DNA from: Bryoerythrophyllum caledonicum
Taxonomy: Eukaryota > Streptophyta > Bryopsida > Pottiales > Pottiaceae
Assembly: GCA_963971425.1 (NCBI GenBank)
Contig: OZ020521.1
Location: 24,382,012-24,446,011, forward strand
Direction of reading: 5' to 3'
Length of the DNA: 64,000 nucleotides
Part shown: positions 1 to 9,364 of the stretch, one piece after another
Numbering within the stretch: the stretch's first letter is position 1
How the letters are laid out: each line of letters starts with the position of its first letter
The notes under the pieces: model-generated
Told to the model about the DNA's origin: nothing
What the model saw: only the letters and a program-made list of their open reading frames with translations
The model's database searches: none
Position numbers and translations under genes: made by a program

Positions 1-1182
1 GGAGCAGATGAGAAGTTAAGAAGATGCTTGGAGTTTAAGGAGAGAAGACCTGTCATCCGTGCCTTACACGATGACCCTGTTGGAGGACATTTCGCTGTGA
101 TGAGCACTGTAGAGCGAATCCGAGCGGCGGGGTATTGGTGGCAGCAGCTCCACCGAGATGTGAAGCAATTTGTCCAGAGTTGCGACCCCTGCCAAAGGAT
201 CGGAAATCCGGCCACCCGGAACCATTGGCCTTTGACCCCCATCATTCCGTTAGCACCATTTGAGAAATGGGGGATAGATTTTATCGGGCCCATCTTCCCG
301 GTAAGCCGGAACAAGAACAAATACATTATCGTGGCAACGGATTATGCCACCAAGTGGATCGAAGCCCGAGCGACCCGGAAAAACGACGCCATCACATCTG
401 CGACCTTCCTCTTCGAACAGATATGTATGAGGTTTGGCCACCCCCTTGAGATTGTCAGTGACAGAGGAACTCACTTCCTGAATAAAGTAGTCCTAGACCT
501 AACCTCCACGTATGCCATCAAGCATAGGAAGACCACGACGTATAATCCCAAGGCCAACGGTCTCACCGAACTTGCGAATGGTATAGTAGGGGCGATCCTC
601 AACAAAGTTGTAGCAGCGCATAAAACGGACTGGGACGCAAAGCTTTTTTCCACCGTATACGCTTACAACACAACAAGGAAGACCACCACCGGAAAAAGCC
701 CCTACTTCCTTGTCCATGGACAAGAGGTATTGCAACACATCGAGACAGACATCGAAACCCATAGGGTTTTGGCATCCATCCACGCCAATCGAAGTACTTC
801 CCTGGAGACTCGGTTTGCCGACCTGGAAGCCTTGGAAGAAACTCGGAGTGACGCGTTGGAACGAGCAGTAGAGGTCCAAGCTCGGAGAAAGAGGACGTAC
901 GACCTGAAGCTGACCAGCAATAGGGGCATTGAAGCAGGAAGTCTGGTTCTGCTCTTCGACAGCCGACACCAAGATTTTCCAGGTAAATTACACCGCCAAT
1001 GGATGGGACCCTTTCAAGTACATGAGGTGTTTTCCAATGGATCCTTGCAGCTCAAAGATCTACAAGGGAACTTCTTGGAGACTAGGACCAACGGTTCACG
1101 TATTAAATTATACCGCGAAAACAAGGGAACGGAAGAAGAGGAAGACGGGGACTCGTCTGCTCGCGAGGACGCTCCCAGGTGA
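1..1182 (+). CDS. Ty3/Gypsy integrase, C-terminal end of a polyprotein, cut by the window edge
   Basis: The frame is open from base 1 to a TGA at 1180-1182, so the upstream part (protease, reverse transcriptase, RNase H) lies outside the window. Counting from the TTG at 28, the product shows the end of the HHCC zinc-binding domain (H21, C52, C55) and the integrase core with D84 (WGIDFIGP), D145 (VSDRGTHF) and E181 (NGLTELANG). The 35 residues between D145 and E181 match the D,D-35-E spacing of retroviral-type integrases. The C-terminal part (GSLVLLFDSR to GPFQVHEVF) is the usual DNA-binding fold after the core. No chromodomain is seen; the end is acidic. The product would insert element cDNA into the genome. 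The visible part has no break. Confidence 0.9.
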   Translation, partial: GADEKLRRCLEFKERRPVIRALHDDPVGGHFAVMSTVERIRAAGYWWQQLHRDVKQFVQSCDPCQRIGNPATRNHWPLTPIIPLAPFEKWGIDFIGPIFPVSRNKNKYIIVATDYATKWIEARATRKNDAITSATFLFEQICMRFGHPLEIVSDRGTHFLNKVVLDLTSTYAIKHRKTTTYNPKANGLTELANGIVGAILNKVVAAHKTDWDAKLFSTVYAYNTTRKTTTGKSPYFLVHGQEVLQHIETDIETHRVLASIHANRSTSLETRFADLEALEETRSDALERAVEVQARRKRTYDLKLTSNRGIEAGSLVLLFDSRHQDFPGKLHRQWMGPFQVHEVFSNGSLQLKDLQGNFLETRTNGSRIKLYRENKGTEEEEDGDSSAREDAPR

Positions 1183-1190
1183 AAAGGGGG
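1181..1190 (+). other. Polypurine tract of the left-edge Gypsy element
   Basis: GAAAAGGGGG overlaps the integrase stop and is followed directly by TGATATCG. A purine run abutting a TG dinucleotide is the expected plus-strand primer site beside a 3' LTR. Confidence 0.6.
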
Positions 1191-1690
1191 TGATATCGTA
1201 CAACAAATTTTTTGTTTTTTTAAGTTAGGTACATATAGGTATTAAAATTAGATAAGATAGCTAGGCTAGAAGGTTATTCCCACCCGGGATTGATCTTTAA
1301 GTAAGATTAGGATACGAGGAATACGGGGCTTTTATGAAAGCCTTAATAGTAGCAAGAAGGGATCTAGAGCTATGACTCAGACTGTAACCTAAAAATAGTC
1401 CCTCGGGCCTAAACCCACATGAAGACCAAAAGACAGGGAATGCCGTCAACCGAGCCAACCCGCACGAACCCGAATCTCGCCCAGAAGAAGGGAGGAAACC
1501 GAATCTGGCCTGGAAGATGTACACCACCGAATCTGACCCAGAAGGTGAGAAGAAGCGAGACGAGAAGGGACCACGAAGGCTCCCACGGCAAAGACCAATG
1601 GGAATAAAGATAGCCCCGATGAGGAAGATCATCACCAGCGAGCAAGTGAGCACCAGCAGTAGAGGAGGGAGGTTCCAGGCCATCCCGGGA
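1191..1690 (+). repeat. Start of the 3' LTR of the left-edge Gypsy element
   Basis: The segment begins with TG directly after the polypurine tract and is non-coding and AT-rich at first. The LTR end was not found: no second copy is in the window, and the minisatellites that follow may be inside the LTR or in the leader of the next element. Confidence 0.4.
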
Positions 1691-2105
1691 GCACGAACGT
1701 GAAGACCAGGTGCACCGAGGCTCCGGGCCAGCCATCGAGCACGGACGTAAAGACCAGGAGCACCGAGGCTCCAGGCCAGCCATCGAGCACGGATGTGAAG
1801 ACCAGGTGCACCAAACTCCAGGCCAGCAGTCAGCAAGGGAGACTCCGGGCCAGCCAGGGAGCACAGACGTGAAGACCAGGAGCACCGAGGCTCCGGGTCA
1901 GCTATCGAGCACGGACGTGAAGACCAGAAGCACGGAGGCTCCGGGCCATCCAGGGAGCACGGACGTGAAGACCAGGAGCACCGAGGCTCCGGGCCAGCCA
2001 TCGAGCACGGATATGAAGACCAGGAGCACCGAACTCCACGCCAGCAGTCGGCAAGGGAGACTCCGGGCCAGCCAGGGAGCACGGACTTGATGACCAGGAG
2101 CACCC
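1690..2105 (+). repeat. 48-bp minisatellite
   Basis: About eight units of roughly 48 bp built on GACCAGGAGCACCGAGG, CTCCGGGCCAGCC and ATCGAGCACGGACGTGAA. Units differ by point changes and swaps between an ATCGAGCACGG form and a GGGAGCACGG form. Long frames through it on both strands are repeat translations and are not annotated as genes. Confidence 0.85.
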
Positions 2106-2169
2106 ACGTGAGGAGAGGCACCATCTTGAGGAAAAGTACGTCCACTTACACCCTTCGGTAACACGAGGA

Positions 2170-2665
2170 ACAGGAAATTCCGGGCCAACCCGAGGGAAGG
2201 AGAGCTCCAACTTAAGGTTCCGGGCCAGCCAGTAGGAAGGAGAACTCCAACAGCCAGTAGGAAGGAGAGCTCCAGCTTAAGGTTCCGAGCCAGCCAACAG
2301 GAAGGAGAACTCCAGTAGCCCGAAGGAAGGGGAACTCCAGCAGCCGAAGGAAGGAGAGCTCCAGCTTAAGGTTCCGGGCCAGCCAACAGGAAGGAGAACT
2401 CCAGTAGCCCGAAGGAAGGGGAACTCCAGCAGCCGAAGGAAGGAGAGCTCTAGCTTAAGGTTCCGGGCCAGCCCGCAGGAAGGAGAACTCCAGCAGCCCG
2501 AAGGAAGGGGAACTCCAGCAGCCATCAGGAAGGAGAACTCCAGCAGCCGAAGGAAGGAGAGCTCGAGCTTAAGGTTCCGGGCCAACCCGCAGGAAGGAGA
2601 ACTCCAACAGCCAGTAGGAAGGAGAGCTCCAGCAGTCCGAAGAAAGAAGAGCTCCAGTACTTGAG
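2170..2665 (+). repeat. 88-bp higher-order minisatellite
   Basis: Units of about 88 bp (for example starting near 2296, 2384 and 2472) are each built from roughly 30-bp subunits of the form GAAGGAGAACTCCAGCAGCC, closed by TTAAGGTTCCGGGCCAGCC. It shares the CCGGGCC core with the preceding array. It ends about 90 bp before the gag-like start at 2755, so it may be leader or LTR sequence of that element. Confidence 0.85.
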
Positions 2666-2754
2666 TCTCCGGGTCAGCCGTGTTTAAGGACACCACCGTG
2701 AGGAGAGGGCATTAGCTGAGGATCAAGAAGAGCAAACCTTACCACCTGAATCAA

Positions 2755-4743
2755 ATGGCCTCTCAGTTGGTGCCATCCGGGAAGAAGGATATTTGCCTAG
2801 TCATCCCCAAGGACCCTCGGGAACTCACCGAGCTCAGAGAGGATCTCCTCCGCATGGGATGTCTTTCTCTAATGGAGTTTTGTTGGAGTTTTTGGGTGAA
2901 GTCCACGGTGCAGGAGATGCTACAAGATCCCTTGCCGATACCCGATGGAGATAGCATTCGGGCTTGTCGAGATCGGTGGACCATGGGGAGGTGGCAAGAG
3001 GTGTACGGGTTTCCGCGATAAGGGGCGGGATGGACGAGTACGAAGAAGGAGGAGTATGCCAAGGGGAGGTTCGGTACCAAGGACGCCAAGAATGGGTATG
3101 CGGTACAAGATTGCACGGACCCCCGCGCCCGACGGGTCTTTGCATTCCTTGTACCCATCTTACACCCCGAGAAACCTACCCGAGTGACGGTTACTCTCGC
3201 GAACACCGTGTATGGCTCCTACCTTGGCGAGAGAGTGGTGAATTGGGCCATCATCGTGAAGGATGTGGTGATTCGGTTGACCAGGAGCATTCACAATGTC
3301 AAGCGTGCACCCCTCTGCCCATTTCTGATCCACCTATATCACCATTTCAAGGAGACAACTCCGGAGGAGGACATGGCATACGGAACGCAACTGATGATGA
3401 AGAAGTTTGAAGGGACAGAATCAGAACCCGAACCAGGGTCTGAAGGAGGGAGCAGCTCATCACAGTCAGGAGAGGAGATTGTACCACCTCCCAAGCGCTA
3501 GAGACAGAGACAGGGAGGAGCCCCCTCTACCCGCACCCGCGCAGCCATCCGCGCCGCAGCCACCGGACCGGCACAACTTGGAGGCAAGTTGTATCTAGCC
3601 TCCGAGCTACTCGAGGCCATTCGCGTATATGTGGAAGACTCGGATAGGACCTTGGGACAAGCGAGCAGCTTGGTGGGTAACCCTCCTTGTGAAGGGTTGA
3701 TCGCTGCGATCAAGGAGAAGGTCGGGGGAGCTGGCGATCTTCGCCTCATGGAGCAGAAGGTTAACCGACTAACGCTCGAGGTGACAAAGGTAAGGAGTCG
3801 AGCGTTGGAGGCAGAGAGAAGTTGCAAGGCGGCTCTTCTCCAAGCCAATGCCTCGGCGTCAGCGTTACAGCAAGTAGACAAAGCATTACGTTTTCCCGCA
3901 GATGTGGTACTTAAAGCCAAGATGTTCGATGCTCGATTAGAGAGGAATGACCACATTTCCAGCAAGCGGGTGATTGCCTTCGTGATGGAGCAAACCGTGA
4001 AGGTTGAGGCGGCTTATGCCAACATGCGGTTATTGGTGAGTAATCTCACTCACATTCTATCCAAGTTTGTGGAAGACTCCGACAGTTCCGGCAAGGATGA
4101 AGACTCGGGTTCGAAGACCAACCCGGAGGAGCGTCACCTCGGTGATCACGGCTCGCGGAAGGAGAAAGAAGTGGTGGACCTTGACAGCCCGGATCTGCCC
4201 CCTCCACTCGCAAGTTCGAAGGACCAGGTAGGACCCTTCCCTTCGGAGGTCACCACACCGATGCAGAGCGGTTGGAAGGAACGCCCGGGGGTTGCGATGG
4301 AGCCACCACTTCCCGTGCACCCTCGCCAGCTGCCACTCGGTGATTCCCCGCGCACTACGCCGATGGTGGCCCCTTTGCAGAGCGGGCTTCACATTGAGAA
4401 GACCGCAAGTGAGAGTTCCTCTTACTTGTACACTCCAGGACAGATATCCGGCCAGGATATCATCATAGGCACCCCGAGTCAAGCATCGGCCCCTCCGACA
4501 CAATCCGGGCCACATCCAGGCATGACTATCGTGTCAATCACCCCGGATGGCCCGGATTCCTCTTTGCCTTCGAGGGAAACCTTGTTGAGGGCAACGCTTG
4601 GCCAACCCACGCCTTCCACCGATGTGTTTGCGCCATTGGTGGCACTTGCAGCAGCCGCGCCCACCCCGACTTCAAGCCGAAGTTCCAAGAAGCGCAAGAG
4701 GAGGGAGGAGCGGAGGAGACTCGAGGATCTAGCCCGGAAGTAG
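2755..4743 (+). pseudogene. Divergent gag-like protein gene with two in-frame stops
   Basis: A single reading frame runs from ATG 2755 to TAG 4743 with a TAA at 3019-3021 and a TAG at 3499-3501; all three open pieces are in the same frame. The first part (IPKDPRELTELREDLLRMGC) and the middle part (KDAKNGYAVQD to LVPILHPEKP) align with the gag-like family at 31974-33674, 34985-37046, 52662-54753 and 58372-60439. The last 384 residues hold an Ala-rich probable coiled coil, an acidic Ser-rich linker, a Pro-rich region and a basic end (SSKKRKRREERRR). No zinc knuckle and no protease, RT or integrase follow. Function in those copies is inferred only from context: a nucleic-acid-packaging protein of a non-autonomous retroelement. 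Confidence 0.6.
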
Positions 4744-5622
4744 GCCAAGATCTTGGTTCGTAGGTCACTGTTCAGTCCGGGATTTGGCCCCCGGTTGACT
4801 TTGGTTTTGACTTGGTTTTGCCTTGGGTTTTGTGTAATAAGTGACCTCTGACGATGCACGTCATGTGTAGTGGCAGCACCGCCGCCAAGAGTAGTTATTG
4901 TCACCGTTTTTGGTTAGAAGGTATCGTTTGAGTTTGGACTCTTGTGTGAGTCCTTCGTAGTATAAGAGAGGAGTCTCGTGGCCTCTCTCTTCACTGCTTG
5001 ATGTGTGTACTTGCTTTCAGTTCAATTCTAAACCTAAGCTCTCAGAAAACCTTCGACGATTGGAGAGCTCGGATTCTATATGACTGTGAGTACCATCTCA
5101 AGTAGTCCACTCCTCAAGTCCATACTAACCGTCGAGTCATTATTTCCTTGTTCCATCAAGTAGATTAGTCGTGGTGGATGGAAATAACAGGTGAGATGGT
5201 TAGATGGTTAGTTGGGCGTGATTCTAACTCTGACCCCTTGTGATTGTTTCCTTGTTCCCTCAAGTAGATTAGTCGTGGTGGAGGGAAATAACAGGTGAGA
5301 TTATAAGTGGCTAGGGGAGGACGAGGGGGGAGTGACAGGTGTGGAAGGAGTCTTGATATGTCTTGTGTGAGCGGTCGGCGGCAGTATGTCATGGATTGTG
5401 AGGTGTACTCTAGATCCCAGACGCATCAACCTTTGGTCGGATAGGTTGATCCATAGGAGCACTACAAACCATCAACCCTTCGTGTTGAAGACGGAGTAGA
5501 CTGGTTTGACCTAAGGGCAGTAAGTCCAGACCGACTCTAACAGCTCGGATTATCTTGAGAGAAGAAAGGAGATCCAACTAACCCCTTTGCGAGGTGACCA
5601 TCGGAGTAATAGGAGGAGGACT
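4744..5622 (+). other. LTR-like or 3' region after the gag-like gene
   Basis: Non-coding. It contains a plausible core promoter (4961-4968) followed by a CT-rich stretch, and a tandem duplication of about 55 bp with a 103-bp period (5144-5197 and 5247-5301, both around AAGTAGATTAGTCGTGGTGG). It looks like LTR sequence, but no matching partner was found upstream of the gag-like gene. Confidence 0.35.
4961..4968 (+). promoter_or_regulatory. TATA box
   Basis: TATAAGAG followed about 20 bases later by CTCTCTCTTCACTGC, the usual plant layout of TATA box and pyrimidine-rich start region. Probably the promoter of an LTR. Confidence 0.4.
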
Positions 5623-6234
5623 GGGTAGAAGTCAGCTAGGGTTACTTACTTTTGGGCAAAAAAAGTATACCCAAAAGTATATTTTTTTGGCCAAATAAAC
5701 TTAATTTTGCCCAATTTAATGGAAAAAAAAGGTTTTTCTTCGGAAAAAATTAAGTTTCAAGATGGATCTATGCATGATGTATCTGATTGGATAAGAAATC
5801 AATGAAATAATCAACATTGAGTCCTATTTTAGGAGCCTTGAAGAAATATCTCATTTTTTAGCAATAAAAGTGAAAATAAGTTTCCGATCTAGAATTTCCA
5901 ATTATAATGTATGACCACATTATGGCGTGAATGTGTCCCAAAACTTTTGGAGTGTTTAACTTCCTAGAACTCTCAAAATAAGTATATTTGGCAAATGTCA
6001 TATACTTGTGATAGGTATATATTGATGAAAGATATACCTATATTGGCCAAATCGTAAATCAAAACTCAACATTTTTTTAGGTTCCTAGACTTTAATTCAA
6101 GGCAATTATCACCTTCCATCAATAGAATTCCAAGATCGATCCCACATTCGCACTATGCAGCAAAAGAAGGTTCGTGACTCTTTCCAAAACCATTTGTGAC
6201 ACTATAAATATACCACCTTAGTGGACTTTCACCC
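5623..6234. mobile_element. MITE copy 1
   Basis: 612 bp, non-coding and AT-rich, about 93 percent similar by eye to 26371-26981. It starts GGGTAGAAGTCAGCTAGGG and ends with the complement of GGGTGAAAGTCCACTAAGG, an imperfect terminal inverted repeat (14 of 19). Flanks are GACT and AACT, a 4-bp duplication with one mismatch; copy 2 has a perfect one. Internal inverted pieces around TATACC and GGTATA are visible. The superfamily is not identified. Confidence 0.75.
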
Positions 6235-6616
6235 AACTTTGTTCCCTGAAGAAAAGGAGTGGGAATCGGGTACCCGGGGCTAATAGCTAGGCGATCCCAC
6301 GACGTACTATTCCTTTGGCTGATTCTGAAGTGAAAGAAGGTCTCACAACTCAAAGGGTGGGTGCACCACGTACGTGCCACAAGAGTAAGTGTTAGTCCTT
6401 AAGGCCCAAGCTTTATCCCCTCTTACGGGGGGAACCCAGTGACACCACAACCATCCCAAGTTAGTGCGTAGGAGTGATTGGAGAAACTGTGAGGAAGATT
6501 TGACCTTTACTAAAACTTGTTTGAGTCCGTGAACCGTCGTTCATGGTGGTAAAACACTCTTCGGATACACAAGTAGCCCGGATGTCTATAATGTATATAG
6601 TTGTAAAGTCCGTGTA
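6235..6616. other. Non-coding spacer
   Basis: No gene, RNA or repeat is seen between the MITE and the minisatellite. Confidence 0.5.
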
Positions 6617-6882
6617 GGATCCGGGCCATGTGGAATCCGGGCCATGTACGATCCGGGCCATGTAAAATCCGGGCCATGTGGAATCCGGGCCATGTACGAT
6701 CCGGGCCATGTGGAAATCCAGGCCATGCACGATCCGGGCCATGTGAAATCCGGGCCATGTACGATCCGGGCCATGTGGAAATCCGGGCCATGCACGATCC
6801 GGGCCATGTGGAATCCGGGCCATGTAGAATCCGGGCCATGAACGATCTGGGCCATGTAGGATCCGGGCCATGAGGAATCCGG
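6617..6882. repeat. 15-16-bp minisatellite, CCGGGCCATG core
   Basis: About 17 units alternating GATCCGGGCCATGTAC and GAATCCGGGCCATGTG. A Gypsy element is inserted in it; a short remainder of the array follows that element at 17929-17942. Frames reading MARIVHGPD on the minus strand are repeat translations. Confidence 0.9.
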
Positions 6883-8289
6883 TGTCGAGTAGAGAGTCTT
6901 TGCTTCAGGAAAACGCAGGGTTCTTGGCTGCACTTAGTTTAGAGAGGGAAAGGGAGAATATGGAACATATAATTTTGTGTTCAAGCCCATATAAACTCAT
7001 AAGTCCTCATTTAGCATACGAAAAAGGCCTCCAATCTTCAACTTGTATAATAAAACTCGATGTACATATAATAAGACATGATGCAGATGTCTTGTAGAAC
7101 TTGTCTCCCAAAAACTTAACTCAAAACATTAATTATCCTTAATCTAAATCAAGCCATAATTAAACTCTGATTAAATTAACTAAGTTCGCTTAATAATAAT
7201 TAATTAATACTTAAGATAATTATATTTAAATAATATGATTAACCTTAATTAATCCACTTAATCTTAGTTAAGCTAATTAATTACAATTAGACTAGTTAAT
7301 CTTACTTAACACAATTAACCTTGATTAAGATAATTAATTCCCTAATTAACCACAATCCCACATACCCTTACCCTTACATATCCTAACCACTTCATACCCT
7401 TCTCCTATATACCCTTACTCCCTTTGAAATCATTTATCTAACCTCTCATTAAGTACAAACCGAACTCAAACTCTCTTTTAAACTCTTGATTAACCTTCTA
7501 ATTCAAAATACCACTACGGTTTCATACAAACTCGGAATGAGTCGTGCTATAGCTACTTGAAAAGCCACTAAAATACACCACATACACACCAAATTTCACC
7601 TCCAAAAACCCATCTGGCCAGCCGCTATGTGCAATCAAAGTTACTTCTTACAAAAACTCAAATCAGCTGACCCCTCTTCTTTCAAACTAGTGCTATGACT
7701 TCACAAAAGCTCGAAATAGAGCATAAGATAGCTCTTTGGAAAGCTATTTACAGTGTACAAACACTCACCAAAGATGTCATTTAGATATACTTTGTACAAC
7801 TTGCTACAAGGCTTCAAACCTACTGCTCATGAAAACATGGGGCAGCAGACCCCCTTGTGTTCGACAAGGCGCCGTTCACTCATACTTTGAGCTCTAAGAC
7901 CGAGTGATAGCTTCATAGAGAGCTAACAACAAAGGCTACAACATACTCAAAAATCAAAACAAACTACAACAAAAACAACCCGAGAGAGCCCCCGCAGTCC
8001 AGCCCTCCTTGGTAAGGAAGAACCCAACCCCCAAAACGGGGAAAAGAGCCAATCACAACTAACCTCAGCCCATTCAAAGGCCACATGGGCATCTTAAACC
8101 CCATTGGTTGCTCAAATTCTCCCCCTTATCAACTCTTATCATCCCTCTATCCCTTCTATTCTTTGCATTTTTAAACACTAACTACCTGGTCATCAATCTA
8201 AAGACCGGGTTTCTTCAACAACAACAACTAACTACAAATATATTAAGAAAAATAACAACAAATGGTCTCAACTTCAGCCCCTAGATGGA

Positions 8290-8721
8290 TTAAACATGTA
8301 AAAAGTCAAGAATCTCACGAAGAACAGCAGCAATGTAACTCGATCGCCTTTCACTACCCAAGTGTCTGAGCGGGCCTTGAAGCCAAAGACGGTGACCAAG
8401 GTCATTGGACAAGCGGGTTACCATTTGACCTTCGTTAGTGTTTTGAAAACACCCTTCAAACACCACTTGATGGCCTTCGACAAGCACATCTCCAACCTCC
8501 AAGACGATTACTAAAGTTCTTGCCTCCGGTTGTAAACTTCTTAAACTTGTCAAAGGAACTTGTTGAGGATCAAAAGCGGTACGTGGTTGAACACGACGCT
8601 CAGAAGGCCCTGCATCCTCTCGCTCACGTCGCCTTGATGTTGATGGTTGAGAAAGTTGAATTAGATCATCCGGTGAGTGAGCTAAAGGAAACTCCCAATC
8701 ATCAGGGTCTTGAGAAGCCAT
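8290..8721 (-). CDS. LTR-borne 143-aa protein, 3' LTR copy
   Basis: Same translated product as 16896-17327. In this LTR it would be expressed only from the downstream LTR promoter, outside the full genomic RNA. Confidence 0.4.
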   Translation of the reverse strand: MASQDPDDWEFPLAHSPDDLIQLSQPSTSRRREREDAGPSERRVQPRTAFDPQQVPLTSLRSLQPEARTLVIVLEVGDVLVEGHQVVFEGCFQNTNEGQMVTRLSNDLGHRLWLQGPLRHLGSERRSSYIAAVLREILDFLHV

Positions 8722-8804
8722 ACTATCAACCTATAGAAACTAAGAAGAAACAATCCAAACTAATAATGACCTGAAGTAATGCATAAGGCACGGCAACCAT
8801 CTAC

Positions 8805-8814
8805 CCTTTATATG
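8805..8814 (-). promoter_or_regulatory. TATA box of the 3' LTR
   Basis: Same CATATAAAGG motif in the downstream LTR; it could drive minus-strand transcription into flanking DNA. Confidence 0.4.
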
Positions 8815-9326
8815 TTTTTCGATAACTTCATCAAGAAGCTTGCCTTCCCTAACATTAACTCAATGACATTTCTTTAATTGGAAACGGCTAAGCAAATTTA
8901 AGTAGCCATAGATGCCTTTCCATCTAAAAGATGGTCCACAGTAAAGTCAGATTAAGAAACAAACGACTTATCTGTAGTAGTATAAGACTATTGCAGGCTC
9001 GATGATAATCGCCAAGTTGCAGACTTGGTTGGCTGTTAGAGCCCGTTTGTTATCCGCCGACTGATTCCGAGTTCGAGTCTCATTGAACTCGTTGAACTGT
9101 TCGGGCGGCTGCGGCTTGGCACTTACTAGTGAGAGCAGGAAAATAAGCAGCCAACTGGCCACCTACCTACCCCTGAGCTAGAGACAAGAGATGCAGTACA
9201 TCCAAGCTAGGCTAACAAGCTCCAAATGTTCCCACATTGAATTAAACTGTAGGTCACTCTACGACCACACTTTTTGTATCTATATTATCTTTTTACATAG
9301 TGTAGTAATTTACAACACGACATACA

Positions 9327-9334
9327 CCCCCTCC
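9327..9334 (-). other. Polypurine tract
   Basis: GGAGGGGG on the minus strand, four bases before the 3' LTR. Confidence 0.65.
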
Positions 9335-9364
9335 AAACCTGCACATCCTCCGTGATGTGCCAAT

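Larger units (their letters stand above)
6883..9322 (-). repeat. 3' LTR of the Gypsy element
   Basis: 2,440 bp, TG to CA, same length as 15489-17928. It carries the same 143-aa ORF (8290-8721), TATA motif (8805-8814) and tRNA-like stretch as the 5' LTR, and a run rich in TTAATTA (about 7150-7340). Confidence 0.95.

Noticed and set aside
1297-2210. Long minus- and plus-strand ORFs (up to 282 codons) in the 1.3-2.2 kb arrays
   Set aside because: Products are periodic (GPEPRCSWSSRPC) and follow the repeat unit; the repeat length divisible by 3 keeps frames open.
6617-6882. CRISPR-like array
   Set aside because: Units are contiguous with no unique spacers, and the setting is eukaryotic.
6461-6933. 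Several overlapping ORFs with MARIVHGPD-type repeats
   Set aside because: They are translations of a 15-16-bp minisatellite in three frames on both strands; no independent coding signal.
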